IMG/VR virus record: IMGVR_UViG_3300027833_000112
Span: 1-38,258 of that record
Length of the DNA stretch: 38,258 bases
Origin: a virus
Reading direction: 5' to 3' (one strand)
This document shows positions 8,954 through 18,454 of the stretch, piece after piece. How positions within the stretch are numbered: the stretch's first letter is position 1; each line of letters opens with the position of its first letter. Position numbers and translations under genes: made by a program. The notes under the pieces were generated by a model. That model worked only from the letters and a program-made list of their open reading frames with translations. It was not told where the DNA came from and made no database searches.

Positions 8954-11900
8954 ATGGCTCTCAATCTAAATACAAGCCCATATTTTGACAATTTTGATAA
9001 GGCGAAGAAATTTTCCCGAATCTTGTTTAAACCAGGAGTCGCTGTTCAGGCTCGTGAGTTGACGCAACTACAAACTATTTTACAAGATACAATCGGTAAT
9101 TTTGCTGAACACATGTTTAATGATGGTGCGCGTGTTAAGGGTTGTAGTGGCGAACCTCTTTTGAGGGATTTCATTAAAATTAATGACCTTGACGCATCTT
9201 CTGCCAGTGTTTCTAACGACACATTAATCAACTATGTTGGTGACACTATAACTGGTGGAACGAGTGGTCTGAAAGGAAAGATTTCTAAAACTGCAACTGG
9301 TCTCGATACCGATGCTGTAGACAAGAAAACACTATATATTGATTACTTCCAAGGAAGTAGCACTGGTTCGTACTTGCACTTTGAGGCTGGTGAAACTCTC
9401 ACCGTAACTTCAACTGATGGTGGACGCAATGGCGACACATTTGTGGTTGATAACGGTACAGACGCCAGTGATGTAACTAGAAATTATTTCGGTAAAGGTC
9501 TTGACTTTGTAATCGAAGATGGTATCCTGTTTATTGATGGCTACTTTGTGTACCACGATAAACAAGAGATTATCCTTGAAAAATATAAAACGAAGGCTGA
9601 CACGTTTGTTGGCGTTAAGTTTACAGATTCAAAAGTAACATCAGACGATGATACAACACTCAATGACCCAGCAACAGGCACGTTCAATTTCAACGCTCCT
9701 GGAGCCGACCGATACAAAACATCTACGACTATCGCTAAACTTGGTCTGACTGCCGCCAACGATGTTGATTTCATCTCTCTATATACAGTTGAAGATGGTC
9801 TTTTGGCGAGGGGCAGTGATATAGAAAACCTAGACTTCTATAACGAGTTGGGAGCAACACTTGCTGCAAGAACAGCAGAAGAAAGTGGCAACTATGTTGT
9901 TCGTAACTTTGAACTTTCTGTCAGAGAGCATTTAGACACGGGATCTAACAGAGGTCTTCTAACTTCTGGTAATGGTGGTTCAGCAGACCACATTGCTATC
10001 GGTGTTGGTCGAGGAATTGCATACGTCAATGGATATCGTCGTCAATTCTTATCTCCTACATATAAGAAAGTTGAAAAGGCGAATGATTCTGTTGTCGAAG
10101 AAGGATTCACAGTCTCTACAACATATGGTAACTATATCATTGTTGACGAAGTTGCTGGCAACTGGAATATCAAAGAAGGCGATCTGGTAAAGTTTGGAGA
10201 TACAGCCTCTAATGCTGCGAGTGATAACACTTACTCTGTTCACGCTGCACCCTCTACTATTATTGGACAGGCTCGTGTTCGGCAAATCCGTTATGATAGC
10301 GGAACAGTAAATGATGCAGCATGTAAATATCGCTTGTATCTCTATGATATTAGAATGACCGCTGGTGCATTTTCTAGCATCAAGACGATTTATTACGATG
10401 ATGCAGCAATCAATGGATTCGCTGACCCAGTATTAGAAAGCTCTAAGGCAGTACTAAAAGAAACAAGTTCTAATCAACTCGTGTTCCCTGCTCCATTTTC
10501 TGCAGCCAAGACTCTTGCAACGGATACTGGTAATACGTTTGATAACAACTACACGTACCAGAAAGATTTCTCCACAGAATTCACAACTTCTGGTACGACC
10601 ACCATGACTGTTACTGGAACTGAGACGTTCCCGTATTCAACGACACCAACACAAACTCAACTTGACACTGAATTTTACATGGTGTTCCAAGCTGACTGCA
10701 CATTAGATAGTGTAACTTATAAGGCGGGTGAACCATTCCGCTTGACGTCAGCTATGATCACCTCTATAAGCAATACAGCGATCAATATCGATATCGGTAC
10801 TTCTTTGAGTGGTGCTACGGATGCTACAATAAAAGTCAAAGTAAAACAAACTGACGTGACACCAACTCCGATCAATGCCCTGACTTCACGTTATGTTAAG
10901 ATTAACACTGCAACAAACGAAGAAACAGGTGTTGGTCCATGGAACCTTGGTATCACCAATGGATATAAACTCGAAGCTGTTTATGTTGATGGTTCTGCAT
11001 ATTCTGAGTCTGGTACTAATTACAAAGATCAGTTTGTTTTGGAAAATGGTCAATCAGATAATTACTATGGCCATTCAACGCTGGTTAAAAAACCATCAGC
11101 TACAATAAGCACTGTATCAAAGTTTATTGTTGTTAAGTTCTCACACTTAGAGCCAAACTATGGTGGTTCTGTTGGTACATATTTTGCGATTGACTCATAC
11201 CCAGTTGACGATACTGGTGGTTCTGGTATCTTCACGTATGAGATTCCTATATACCGCTCGAAGAAGCTGGGCACATTTAATCTAAGAGACTGCATTGATT
11301 TCCGTCCTTATGTTAACAATACAGCAACTAGCTCAACCAGCATGGGTGGCGCGACTGAAAATCCACTAGCAACATTTGATTTGAAATCTATTGCTGGTGG
11401 TTATGAGATGCCCATTCCAACAGAATCATATACAACAGATGCTGAATATTATCTCGCACGAATTGATAAAATCGCGATTTCTGAAAAGGGTAATGTTGAT
11501 ATCATCAAGGGTGCTTCTAGAATTGATCCGAGACCACCAGTATCTCCAATTACTGTTATGGAAATTGGTACAATTAGAATTCCACCATATCCTTCTATCT
11601 CTCCACATATCGGCAAGACGACTGGTCGTAAGGATTTGGCTTGTAGTATTTCTGTCAGGCAAAACAGAAGATACACGATGGCAGATATCGGTTCGATTGA
11701 AAAGCGTATCAACCGTCTTGAATACTACACATCTTTGAATCTCCTTGAGAAAGACACTGAGAGTTTAAAGATTACAGATGCAGCAGGTAATGATAGATTT
11801 AAGAATGGTATCTTTATTGATAAATTCGGCGATCACTCTCTTGGTAATTTGAGAGATACAGATTATAATGTTGCCATGGACACTAGACGTAAATTCATGA

Positions 11901-14900
11901 CATGTAATTTCTTAGAAGAAAATGTGGATGTTGTGTATGATAGCACAAACTCTACTGGAATTACAAAAACTGGTAATCTCCTTACTCTTCCATATACATT
12001 GGTAGATAATCAGAGAAATATCAATGCTTCTAAATTCCGTAACTGTATCGGTTCTCTTTTGTTTAACTACAAAGGTGATATCGAACTCTATCCTGCTTCT
12101 GATAACTTTGTCAATATGGCAGATGGCGGTGATTTAGTTGTTGAGAATAATAGTCTTGCAGGTGCTTTGGAGAACGTCACAGGCGCGTTGAATAATGCTG
12201 GTATTGTAAACGGCATTGAAACCACGATGACGGGTAACGAACCAGTAGGGAATCTTATTGAATTCTCAGGTAGTGATTCAGACAGCGACCGTGGCGGCAG
12301 CGGAAATAGAAATACTGTCACGTCAACCGCTTCTTTCGAAGCATCTATGAGAGAAGTGGTTGAGTCTTCAGATTTGAGCCAATCAGTTGATACTATGACA
12401 ATCTCTGCTACTGGATCCACAACAGTCACTGAAGATTATGGAGATCGAATTATCGACATCGGGTTCTCTCCATTCATGAGATCTCAGAACGTGACATTCC
12501 ACGCCACACGATTAAAACCAAATACAAGGTTTTATATTTACTTTGATGGGGATGCTGTTTCCACACATTGTCGTCCTCTGACCTATGCAACATTTGTCAG
12601 TCAACTTGCTGCTGGTGCGACCAACTTCTGGTCAGATTTTAACAATACCGCGAATGCATATGGTGCTTCGATTGTTTCTGACTCCGAGGGTCGGATTGCT
12701 GGTCAGTTTAGAATCCCTGCGTCAACATTCCGAATCGGAGAGAAAGTTCTTCGTATGACAGACGATGTTCTGAACCGCGACGGATTCACAACCAGTTCTG
12801 CTGAAGCAACATATTCTTCGTTTGGTCTAGATGCTGTTAAGCAAGGCACGATTGTCTCTACTCAGGTTCCGACATTCAATACTGGCACAAACCTCGGGGA
12901 TCCAGTGACGGTCGGCAGTATTGTCACTAATGTTCGTACTGAGGATATAACCTCCAGTCTTTCTGTAGATGTTAACTTGACTGCAGACGATCCAACTGCA
13001 CAAACATTTACGGTTGCAAATGCAGAAGGCATGTTCTGTCCAAAGATTGATTTGTTCTTTAGAAAAAAATCAACTACCGATGGAATCACAATTCAGATAA
13101 GGGAAGTGGTGAATGGATATCCTGGATCTAGAATTGTTCCTTATGGTTCCAAATATCTTTCTCCTTCTGATGTGAGTATCTCTACTGAGGCAGCAGACGG
13201 AACGGTAAGTTTCGCAACTACTGGTGTCACCTTCGACTCCCCCGTATTCCTAGAGGGAGGTCGAGAGTATTGTATCGTAACAATGCCACAAGGTAACAGC
13301 CCTGAGTATGAAATCTGGGTATCTGAGTTGGGTGAGAATAAAGTTGGAACCACGCAAAGAATCGTGGCTGAAGATGTTTCAGGCGGTGTTCTGTTTGTAT
13401 CGTCAAACAATAAGACTTGGAATTCTATCCAAGCTGAAGATATGATGCATAGAATCTACCGTTGTGACTTCACTACCGCCACCGATGGTGTTGCTAAGTT
13501 TACCAACAGCACAATTGACTATCTGCAACTAACAGATTTTACTGCTGGTCAATTCCAAGCAGGTGATAACCTCCACGCATTCGACATAACTATTGATAAT
13601 GGTGGTTCTGGTCACGCAGTCGGTAATGTAATAACCTTCGCTGGATTTGGCAACGGAACAGGTCTCAAACTTAAAGTATCATCGGTAAGTACTGGTGCTG
13701 TTACTGGGTTCACAATTGAAGCCATGGGTTCTGGATTTACTGCTGATGGCGTAAATGTTGCTCAATCTGCAACAACTGGTTCTGGTACTGGCTTCATAAT
13801 TGATGTCACAACTAAAACAGGTATTGTTGAGAACTATTCTATATTAAGAGATGTTGCGAGAGTTCTACTCACAAAATCTGACTTTGATGCTGCAGATATT
13901 GTTTCTAATGGAACGACCCAAGCGACTCTTTCCTCGATCGAAAACAAGATCTTCAACAAACTTCAGTTAAACTTCGGTGAGTTGATCCTTCCAAAAACAG
14001 GCTTGGCACACAAATATGCAGGAACTGCATCTACTGGTGTCTCGACGAAAGGAACTGTAGAAAGAAACATAACTAAATTAGAGCAACAAAAGACCACTAA
14101 AGAGTTTGCAGTATACTCTAAGTCTAATGAAGATGCTAATCTGAGCGGGGCTAAATCTTTCAACAGCACCTCTACGTTCACAACTGATAGTAAGTTCGTG
14201 AGTCCAGTCATTGATTTATCAAGATGTAGTTTCATCACCACACAGAATAAGATCAATAATTCTGATACAAATGAAACTAATCCCAATAATGGTTCTGCGA
14301 CTTCAAAATATATCTCTAAGTCTGTCAGACTATCTGATGGTCAAGATGCTGAAGATTTAAAAATCTTCTTAGACCAACTGACCCCATTCGGATCTTCCGT
14401 GAAGGTTTATGGTAAGTTCTTGGCTGCTGAAGACGATGCTGACTTGAGAGAAGAGTTGGATTGGTTTGAAATGGCTGATGATGGTGTTCCTGATTCAGCA
14501 GGATTGAGCCAAACAAAATTCATTGAAAAGAGATACACCATTGCTACTGCAAACCTAAACGGTAGTGACGCTCTAGAGTATTCTGTCAAGAGAGTGAATG
14601 CAACTACTATTACTGCTGGTGGTTCTGGATATACAACTCCTCCGACGGTAACATTCTCTGGTGGAACCGCAACTCGCCAAGCCAAGGGTATTGCAGTTCT
14701 AAGTAGTGGCGCGGTTGCTTCTATTGTGATCACAGATCCAGGAAGGTACTCAACTTCTTCTGCTGCACCGACAATCACTATAACTGGTGGTGGAGGTTCT
14801 AGTGGTACTGCAACAGCAACACTTGGAACGACAACCTACACAAACTTCAAAGAGTTTGCTGTTAAGGTTGTTCTACTGACTGACAATACGTCAAATGTTC

Positions 14901-14941
14901 CACAGTTGAAAAATCTGAGAGCAATTGCTCTTCAAGTATAA
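8954..14941 (+). CDS. Very large DUF4815-type tail/baseplate structural protein
   Basis: At 1995 residues this is the largest gene here. Its N-terminus (SPYFDNFDKAKKFSRILF, then KPGVAVQARELTQLQTILQD, residues 8-45) is the signature of DUF4815 proteins, which are virion proteins in many aquatic myoviruses. Residues about 90-150 contain a GDTITGGTSG-type module also seen in gp13. A region near 880-980 (DIGSIEKRINRLEYYTSLNLLE) is coiled-coil-like. Residues about 1541-1619 and 1881-1969 hold the GSGY/TPPTVTF beta modules. No enzymatic motif was found. Its place after the wedge genes and before fibres suggests a baseplate-peripheral or fibre-anchoring role, comparable in position to T4 gp10; that is inference. 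The start follows AAGG. Confidence 0.8.
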   Translation: MALNLNTSPYFDNFDKAKKFSRILFKPGVAVQARELTQLQTILQDTIGNFAEHMFNDGARVKGCSGEPLLRDFIKINDLDASSASVSNDTLINYVGDTITGGTSGLKGKISKTATGLDTDAVDKKTLYIDYFQGSSTGSYLHFEAGETLTVTSTDGGRNGDTFVVDNGTDASDVTRNYFGKGLDFVIEDGILFIDGYFVYHDKQEIILEKYKTKADTFVGVKFTDSKVTSDDDTTLNDPATGTFNFNAPGADRYKTSTTIAKLGLTAANDVDFISLYTVEDGLLARGSDIENLDFYNELGATLAARTAEESGNYVVRNFELSVREHLDTGSNRGLLTSGNGGSADHIAIGVGRGIAYVNGYRRQFLSPTYKKVEKANDSVVEEGFTVSTTYGNYIIVDEVAGNWNIKEGDLVKFGDTASNAASDNTYSVHAAPSTIIGQARVRQIRYDSGTVNDAACKYRLYLYDIRMTAGAFSSIKTIYYDDAAINGFADPVLESSKAVLKETSSNQLVFPAPFSAAKTLATDTGNTFDNNYTYQKDFSTEFTTSGTTTMTVTGTETFPYSTTPTQTQLDTEFYMVFQADCTLDSVTYKAGEPFRLTSAMITSISNTAINIDIGTSLSGATDATIKVKVKQTDVTPTPINALTSRYVKINTATNEETGVGPWNLGITNGYKLEAVYVDGSAYSESGTNYKDQFVLENGQSDNYYGHSTLVKKPSATISTVSKFIVVKFSHLEPNYGGSVGTYFAIDSYPVDDTGGSGIFTYEIPIYRSKKLGTFNLRDCIDFRPYVNNTATSSTSMGGATENPLATFDLKSIAGGYEMPIPTESYTTDAEYYLARIDKIAISEKGNVDIIKGASRIDPRPPVSPITVMEIGTIRIPPYPSISPHIGKTTGRKDLACSISVRQNRRYTMADIGSIEKRINRLEYYTSLNLLEKDTESLKITDAAGNDRFKNGIFIDKFGDHSLGNLRDTDYNVAMDTRRKFMTCNFLEENVDVVYDSTNSTGITKTGNLLTLPYTLVDNQRNINASKFRNCIGSLLFNYKGDIELYPASDNFVNMADGGDLVVENNSLAGALENVTGALNNAGIVNGIETTMTGNEPVGNLIEFSGSDSDSDRGGSGNRNTVTSTASFEASMREVVESSDLSQSVDTMTISATGSTTVTEDYGDRIIDIGFSPFMRSQNVTFHATRLKPNTRFYIYFDGDAVSTHCRPLTYATFVSQLAAGATNFWSDFNNTANAYGASIVSDSEGRIAGQFRIPASTFRIGEKVLRMTDDVLNRDGFTTSSAEATYSSFGLDAVKQGTIVSTQVPTFNTGTNLGDPVTVGSIVTNVRTEDITSSLSVDVNLTADDPTAQTFTVANAEGMFCPKIDLFFRKKSTTDGITIQIREVVNGYPGSRIVPYGSKYLSPSDVSISTEAADGTVSFATTGVTFDSPVFLEGGREYCIVTMPQGNSPEYEIWVSELGENKVGTTQRIVAEDVSGGVLFVSSNNKTWNSIQAEDMMHRIYRCDFTTATDGVAKFTNSTIDYLQLTDFTAGQFQAGDNLHAFDITIDNGGSGHAVGNVITFAGFGNGTGLKLKVSSVSTGAVTGFTIEAMGSGFTADGVNVAQSATTGSGTGFIIDVTTKTGIVENYSILRDVARVLLTKSDFDAADIVSNGTTQATLSSIENKIFNKLQLNFGELILPKTGLAHKYAGTASTGVSTKGTVERNITKLEQQKTTKEFAVYSKSNEDANLSGAKSFNSTSTFTTDSKFVSPVIDLSRCSFITTQNKINNSDTNETNPNNGSATSKYISKSVRLSDGQDAEDLKIFLDQLTPFGSSVKVYGKFLAAEDDADLREELDWFEMADDGVPDSAGLSQTKFIEKRYTIATANLNGSDALEYSVKRVNATTITAGGSGYTTPPTVTFSGGTATRQAKGIAVLSSGAVASIVITDPGRYSTSSAAPTITITGGGGSSGTATATLGTTTYTNFKEFAVKVVLLTDNTSNVPQLKNLRAIALQV

Positions 14942-14952
14942 GGTAAAATTCA

Positions 14953-15153
14953 ATGGATTTTCATACTGATAAATATACCAGAGACGCAGCCACGAATTCT
15001 CTATTGAGCAATGATAAAGATGGGTTGGCTGCATATAAAGCAAGAAAAAACCAGTCTAGGAAGCTAGACGAAGTTTGCAACGATATAAATAGTCTGAAAG
15101 AAGACTTGGCATTGATTAAAGATGCCATTCAGGTAATTCTAAAAAATAGGTAA
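14953..15153 (+). CDS. Small coiled-coil protein of unknown function
   Basis: 66 residues, very charged. The second half (SRKLDEVCNDINSLKEDLALI, about 35-55) has heptad spacing typical of a short coiled coil. There is no membrane span or enzyme motif. It starts 11 bases after the large DUF4815-type gene with AAGG upstream, and ends six bases before a fibre-like gene, so it is translated with the structural genes. It could be a small structural linker or assembly factor; no function can be read from the sequence. A late-promoter core lies in its 3' half. Confidence 0.7.
   Translation: MDFHTDKYTRDAATNSLLSNDKDGLAAYKARKNQSRKLDEVCNDINSLKEDLALIKDAIQVILKNR
15084..15091 (+). promoter_or_regulatory. 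T4-type late promoter core inside the 66-residue gene
   Basis: Exact TATAAATA. The predicted start near 15097 would give a 63-base leader before the ATG at 15160, with TAGG as ribosome-binding site. It fits a promoter for the two fibre-like genes that follow. Confidence 0.6.
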
Positions 15154-15159
15154 GAAAAA

Positions 15160-16200
15160 ATGTCAACACTTACAACCCGTTCAGGTAAAGGCTCACCCCT
15201 CACGAATACTGAGGTGGATTCAAACTTTACAAATTTAAACACCGACAAATATCAGAGCGGTGATGACGTTGTTGTTGATGATATCACAGTATCTGGTCGA
15301 TTCATTGTTGGTGTTGATGCTTCGGTTACTGCCGCTGGCACAGTACAAGGCGATGCAACAGCGTTGACCAAAACGTATAATATCATCAACACAGCAAGTG
15401 CCAACCAAGGCGTGAAACTTCTTGATGCTTCTGCAGGAACACGTGTAACAATCTTTAATTCTACAACAGCAACTATCAAGATTTATCCATACAGCGGTGA
15501 GTCTATTAATGACCTTTCTGCCAACGCTGCACTATCTCTTGGTCCAGAAAAGGGTCGTGACTTTGTTGCTGTATCCGCAACTCAATGGCAGTCTACGGAC
15601 GAAGGCGACGCGACTGTTGCTACAACTATTAATGCTTCTGGTCTTGCCTCTCTTGATGGCGGTATTGACGTTGATGGGGCATTTACGGTAGCAAATACAT
15701 CAGGTAATATTGACACCTCGGGAACATTGACTGTTGATGGTCTTTCTTCCCTTGATGGTGGCATTGATGTAAATGGCGCAAACTTCACTGTGAGTACTGC
15801 AGGTGCTATTGTTGGTACTGCACTGAGTATTTCGGGAACTACAACTCTCTCAGGAGATCTGAAATATGGTATCACTGCTTCAATCACTGCAGCTGGTTCT
15901 TCTCAGGGTGATGCTACTGCGCTGACAGAAACAATCAATGTCGTGACTACTGCTTCTGCAGCGCAGGGTGTTAAGTTAAAATCTGCTGCGACTGGTCTTA
16001 GATGTGAAATCTACAACACCACAACCAACGATATCAAGGTTTATCCAAATACTTCGGATAAGGTTGATTCTGGTTCTTCTAATGCTGCAAAAGATCTCCC
16101 AGCAAAAACCTCTATGGTTCTGGTATGTAAGGATGCAGAAAACTGGGAAGTGCTAAGACCAATTGCGCTGTATAATTCTTCTGGTACTCTGTTAAATTAA
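15160..16200 (+). CDS. Fibre-like virion protein with duplicated domain
   Basis: 346 residues. The N-terminus (MSTLTTRSGKGSPLTNTEVD, then SNFTNLN) is a common opening in fibre and virion proteins of marine phages. Two copies of a roughly 95-residue beta-rich domain are visible: about residues 47-145 and 238-335, sharing the SxTAAGxxQGDATALT, TASAxQGVKL and IKxYPxxxxxxxxxSxNAA patterns. Between them sit two copies of a LDGGIDVxGAxFTV unit, typical of trimeric shaft segments. The protein ends hydrophilic (YNSSGTLLN). A role in tail fibre or tail-surface decoration is inferred. The start follows TAGGTAAG and the next gene begins 12 bases downstream. Confidence 0.7.
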   Translation: MSTLTTRSGKGSPLTNTEVDSNFTNLNTDKYQSGDDVVVDDITVSGRFIVGVDASVTAAGTVQGDATALTKTYNIINTASANQGVKLLDASAGTRVTIFNSTTATIKIYPYSGESINDLSANAALSLGPEKGRDFVAVSATQWQSTDEGDATVATTINASGLASLDGGIDVDGAFTVANTSGNIDTSGTLTVDGLSSLDGGIDVNGANFTVSTAGAIVGTALSISGTTTLSGDLKYGITASITAAGSSQGDATALTETINVVTTASAAQGVKLKSAATGLRCEIYNTTTNDIKVYPNTSDKVDSGSSNAAKDLPAKTSMVLVCKDAENWEVLRPIALYNSSGTLLN

Positions 16201-16212
16201 GGATATTATAAA

Positions 16213-17268
16213 ATGGCTGGTCCAGTAAAAGTAAAAGTTTCGGGAAGCGTAGAACAGGGTCTTCAGGTTTTAGATTCAGCTGAGATTATCAACTACTCAG
16301 GTCAATTAATGACTGAGAAGTTTGCAGCCACTAATACTGGAACAGCTTCTGTGAATGTTACAACAGGGAGCGTACCTGCAAATAATACATCAATTGGAAC
16401 ATTTACCGACAAAAAGCGCAATGATACAGTTGGAACACACCCAACAGGTGGTGCTCAGACAACTGTAAATACATATAACTTCTATGAAGGCACAGCTACA
16501 AACAGCTCTTCGTTCACAACGCCAGTAAGAGTAAATGCTGACGGTGATGTTTTAGAAATGACGGCTGCTGAAATAAATACAGAACTTTGTGATGTAGTGA
16601 TCGGAGCATATGTTCAACAGAATGCCCATACTGCTGGTCAATATTATCTTTCTGCTTCTGCTCCTTCAGGTGGAACTTGGGCAAGCAGAGGAACAATCTC
16701 TGACACCCAAGTAGATGGAACAACCGTCACTAAAACACTTTGGCAAAAAACTGCTGCAACAACCAATACATCTAGAGTTTCAGGGACTGGTGTTGTCAAG
16801 AAACTTGATGATAATTCTCTACAAGAGATGACAGATGTTGAGATTGAAAGTTTATTTGCCAACTTAGTGAACCGAATTAAAGACAACAATATCGGAAAAT
16901 TTGTTGTGGCGACTTCTGCTCCAGGATCTGGGACATGGCAGCAGATGGGCGAGACCTTGACTGATCAGGTAAAAAATACAGCAACCTATGCTTATGCTGG
17001 TGCGTATACAGGTTCATACACTGGTTCATATGCAGGCTCTTATTCAGGAACTTATATTGGAGCGTATGCTGGAACGTATCGTCCCTCATATAGTGGCTAT
17101 TTAGGTCCATCATACACTGGTGCTTATGTTGGTTCGTATACAGGTTCATACACTGGTTCATATGCAGGCTCTTATTCAGGAACTTATAATGGGTACTATA
17201 ATGGTCTTACCATCATCAGTTCTTCAAGCAGCCAAGAGTCTAAAAAGTTGTTCATGAGAACTGCCTAA
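16213..17268 (+). CDS. Tail fibre-like protein with Tyr-Gly-Ser repeats
   Basis: 351 residues. The first 250 are Thr/Asn/Ser-rich with two similar segments containing an ELCDVVIGAYV or ESLFANLVNRI stretch followed by a YYLSASAPSGGTW or FVVATSAPGSGTW unit, so the body is partly duplicated. Residues about 258-335 are a low-complexity array of Y-x-G-x-Y units (GSYTGSYAGSYSGTY), rich in Tyr, Gly, Ser and Thr, resembling repetitive fibre tips. The DNA of this array contains a perfect 54-base duplication. The start follows AAGGA. A host-contact or tail-decoration role is inferred from repeats and neighbours, not from a recognised receptor-binding domain. Confidence 0.7.
   Translation: MAGPVKVKVSGSVEQGLQVLDSAEIINYSGQLMTEKFAATNTGTASVNVTTGSVPANNTSIGTFTDKKRNDTVGTHPTGGAQTTVNTYNFYEGTATNSSSFTTPVRVNADGDVLEMTAAEINTELCDVVIGAYVQQNAHTAGQYYLSASAPSGGTWASRGTISDTQVDGTTVTKTLWQKTAATTNTSRVSGTGVVKKLDDNSLQEMTDVEIESLFANLVNRIKDNNIGKFVVATSAPGSGTWQQMGETLTDQVKNTATYAYAGAYTGSYTGSYAGSYSGTYIGAYAGTYRPSYSGYLGPSYTGAYVGSYTGSYTGSYAGSYSGTYNGYYNGLTIISSSSSQESKKLFMRTA
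17003..17188 (+). repeat. Perfect 54-base direct repeat in the Tyr-Gly-Ser fibre array
   Basis: Bases 17003-17056 and 17135-17188 are identical over 54 bases, 132 bases apart start to start (44 codons, in frame). Each copy encodes a YTGSYTGSYAGSYSGTY segment. The identity at all codon positions implies recent duplication or recombination, giving a route to change the number of repeat units in frame. Confidence 0.95.
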
Positions 17269-17298
17269 ATAGAATACAATTTACATTATGGAGTAATT

Positions 17299-17754
17299 AT
17301 GGAAGTTATCGCATCCTCATTAGACAAAGAACGCCCACCAGTTTGGAAAGACCCTATCTGGAAAGATAAGGAAAACCGTGCAATCGTTGCAAGGCGTTTG
17401 ACTGGAACAGGCGAATATGCAGTTGTACATATTGATGCATCTGACGGTGTAAACAAAGACTTCGATGAAATTCTAGAAATCTTTGGTGAAGAGGCATTAG
17501 ATGAAGCTACTGCCAAACACAAAGAAGAATCAATTCGTAACGAGAAGATTCATCGAGAACGTCAAGAAGCTGATCAGGCGCGGCACAAACAAGAAGTTCT
17601 TTTTAATATGAAGTTAGAAGCATTTGAGGTCGAAGAAATCAAAAACTCGTCAAACAGAGATCTGAAAAAGCGTCTGAGAAAAGCAAAGTCGCCCATCGAG
17701 ATCCAAGCATTTGCTACCCTGATTATACAGGAAGCATTGGCAAATGAAGAGTAA
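17299..17754 (+). CDS. Charged phage protein of unknown function
   Basis: Not recognised. 151 residues. An N-terminal globular part (about 1-75) is followed by a long Glu/Lys/Arg-rich helix (ATAKHKEESIRNEKIHRERQ, about 74-100), likely a coiled coil, and a C-terminal segment SNRDLKKRLRKAKSPIEIQA. The start follows GGAG. It overlaps the glycosyltransferase gene by 11 bases, so the two are probably translationally coupled. Placed directly after fibre genes, it might be a fibre-assembly helper, but nothing in the sequence demonstrates this. Confidence 0.65.
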   Translation: MEVIASSLDKERPPVWKDPIWKDKENRAIVARRLTGTGEYAVVHIDASDGVNKDFDEILEIFGEEALDEATAKHKEESIRNEKIHRERQEADQARHKQEVLFNMKLEAFEVEEIKNSSNRDLKKRLRKAKSPIEIQAFATLIIQEALANEE

Positions 17755-18454
17755 TGGTTTTGTCTATGTCGCCACAGTAAGAAAAGCATTTTATGAAGCG
17801 GCATTGCACTCTGCTCAATCTCTCTTAGATTTTCACCCCGAAGCAAAAATAACTTTATTCACCCATGAACCGTGGGTGTGTGACGAGGCGAGGGAAATTT
17901 TTGATGAGATTATCACCGATGAAGTTCCCAATCACATAAGAGCGAAACTCTGGGCATTGTCTAAGTCTCCATATGACACGACTCTGTATATAGATTGCGA
18001 CACCTTAATCCAAAGCGAAGAAATATCAGAAGTTTTTGATTTACTCGGTGATAATGACATTCTGTTTACACGCAACCGATCCTACAACGCCAAGATAACA
18101 AAGCTGTCTGAGACAGAGGAAATGATTTGGCATTGTGGATTATTTCTCTACAATACAGAAACAACTAAAGATTTGATGGATTGTTGGTATAAATGGTATC
18201 TTGCACAACAAGACCCTAGTTGGGATCCTTCTCCATACCCAGAAGAAGTAAGACCTTGGGACACATTTACTATGTGGAATCTGTTGGCTAATGGTGATTT
18301 TGATATTAAAGTAGGAGAGTTTCCTTCTCCTGATGCAAAGTGGAACTTTGTAACAGGTTACAGAAAAGAAGAACTCATGGGCGAGGAAGCAGTCTTAATG
18401 CATTACACCATCTCAAAAGATAGGATGATCAGTAGTGAAGTTTATAGACCTTAA
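17744..18454 (+). CDS. DXD glycosyltransferase (nucleotide-sugar type, GT-A like)
   Basis: 236 residues. Features match small GT-A glycosyltransferases of the GT8-like group: an N-terminal strand (GFVYVATVRKAFYEAALHSA), an AKLWALSKSPYDTTLYIDCD segment with the metal-binding D84-C-D86, and a later NCG-like patch (MIWHCGLFLYNTE). Such enzymes transfer a sugar from a UDP- or similar nucleotide sugar using Mn or Mg. It is distinct from the four glycosyltransferases on the opposite strand, lacking their KWGxKYxxxxVN opening. It overlaps both neighbours (11 and 20 bases). Acceptor unknown: fibres, baseplate or host surface glycan are all possible. Confidence 0.8.
   Translation: MKSNGFVYVATVRKAFYEAALHSAQSLLDFHPEAKITLFTHEPWVCDEAREIFDEIITDEVPNHIRAKLWALSKSPYDTTLYIDCDTLIQSEEISEVFDLLGDNDILFTRNRSYNAKITKLSETEEMIWHCGLFLYNTETTKDLMDCWYKWYLAQQDPSWDPSPYPEEVRPWDTFTMWNLLANGDFDIKVGEFPSPDAKWNFVTGYRKEELMGEEAVLMHYTISKDRMISSEVYRP

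Noticed and set aside
14968-14975. GATAAATA and similar one-mismatch late-promoter matches (also AATAAATA at 1791 and 16572, CATAAATA near 19909)
   Set aside because: They differ from the consensus and most are intragenic or inside the opposite-strand block; only the copy at 1791 before gp6 remains possible.
17003-17188. Possible CRISPR-like repeat
   Set aside because: Repeats are in frame, protein-coding, Tyr/Gly/Ser-encoding and lack unique equal-length spacers or cas genes.
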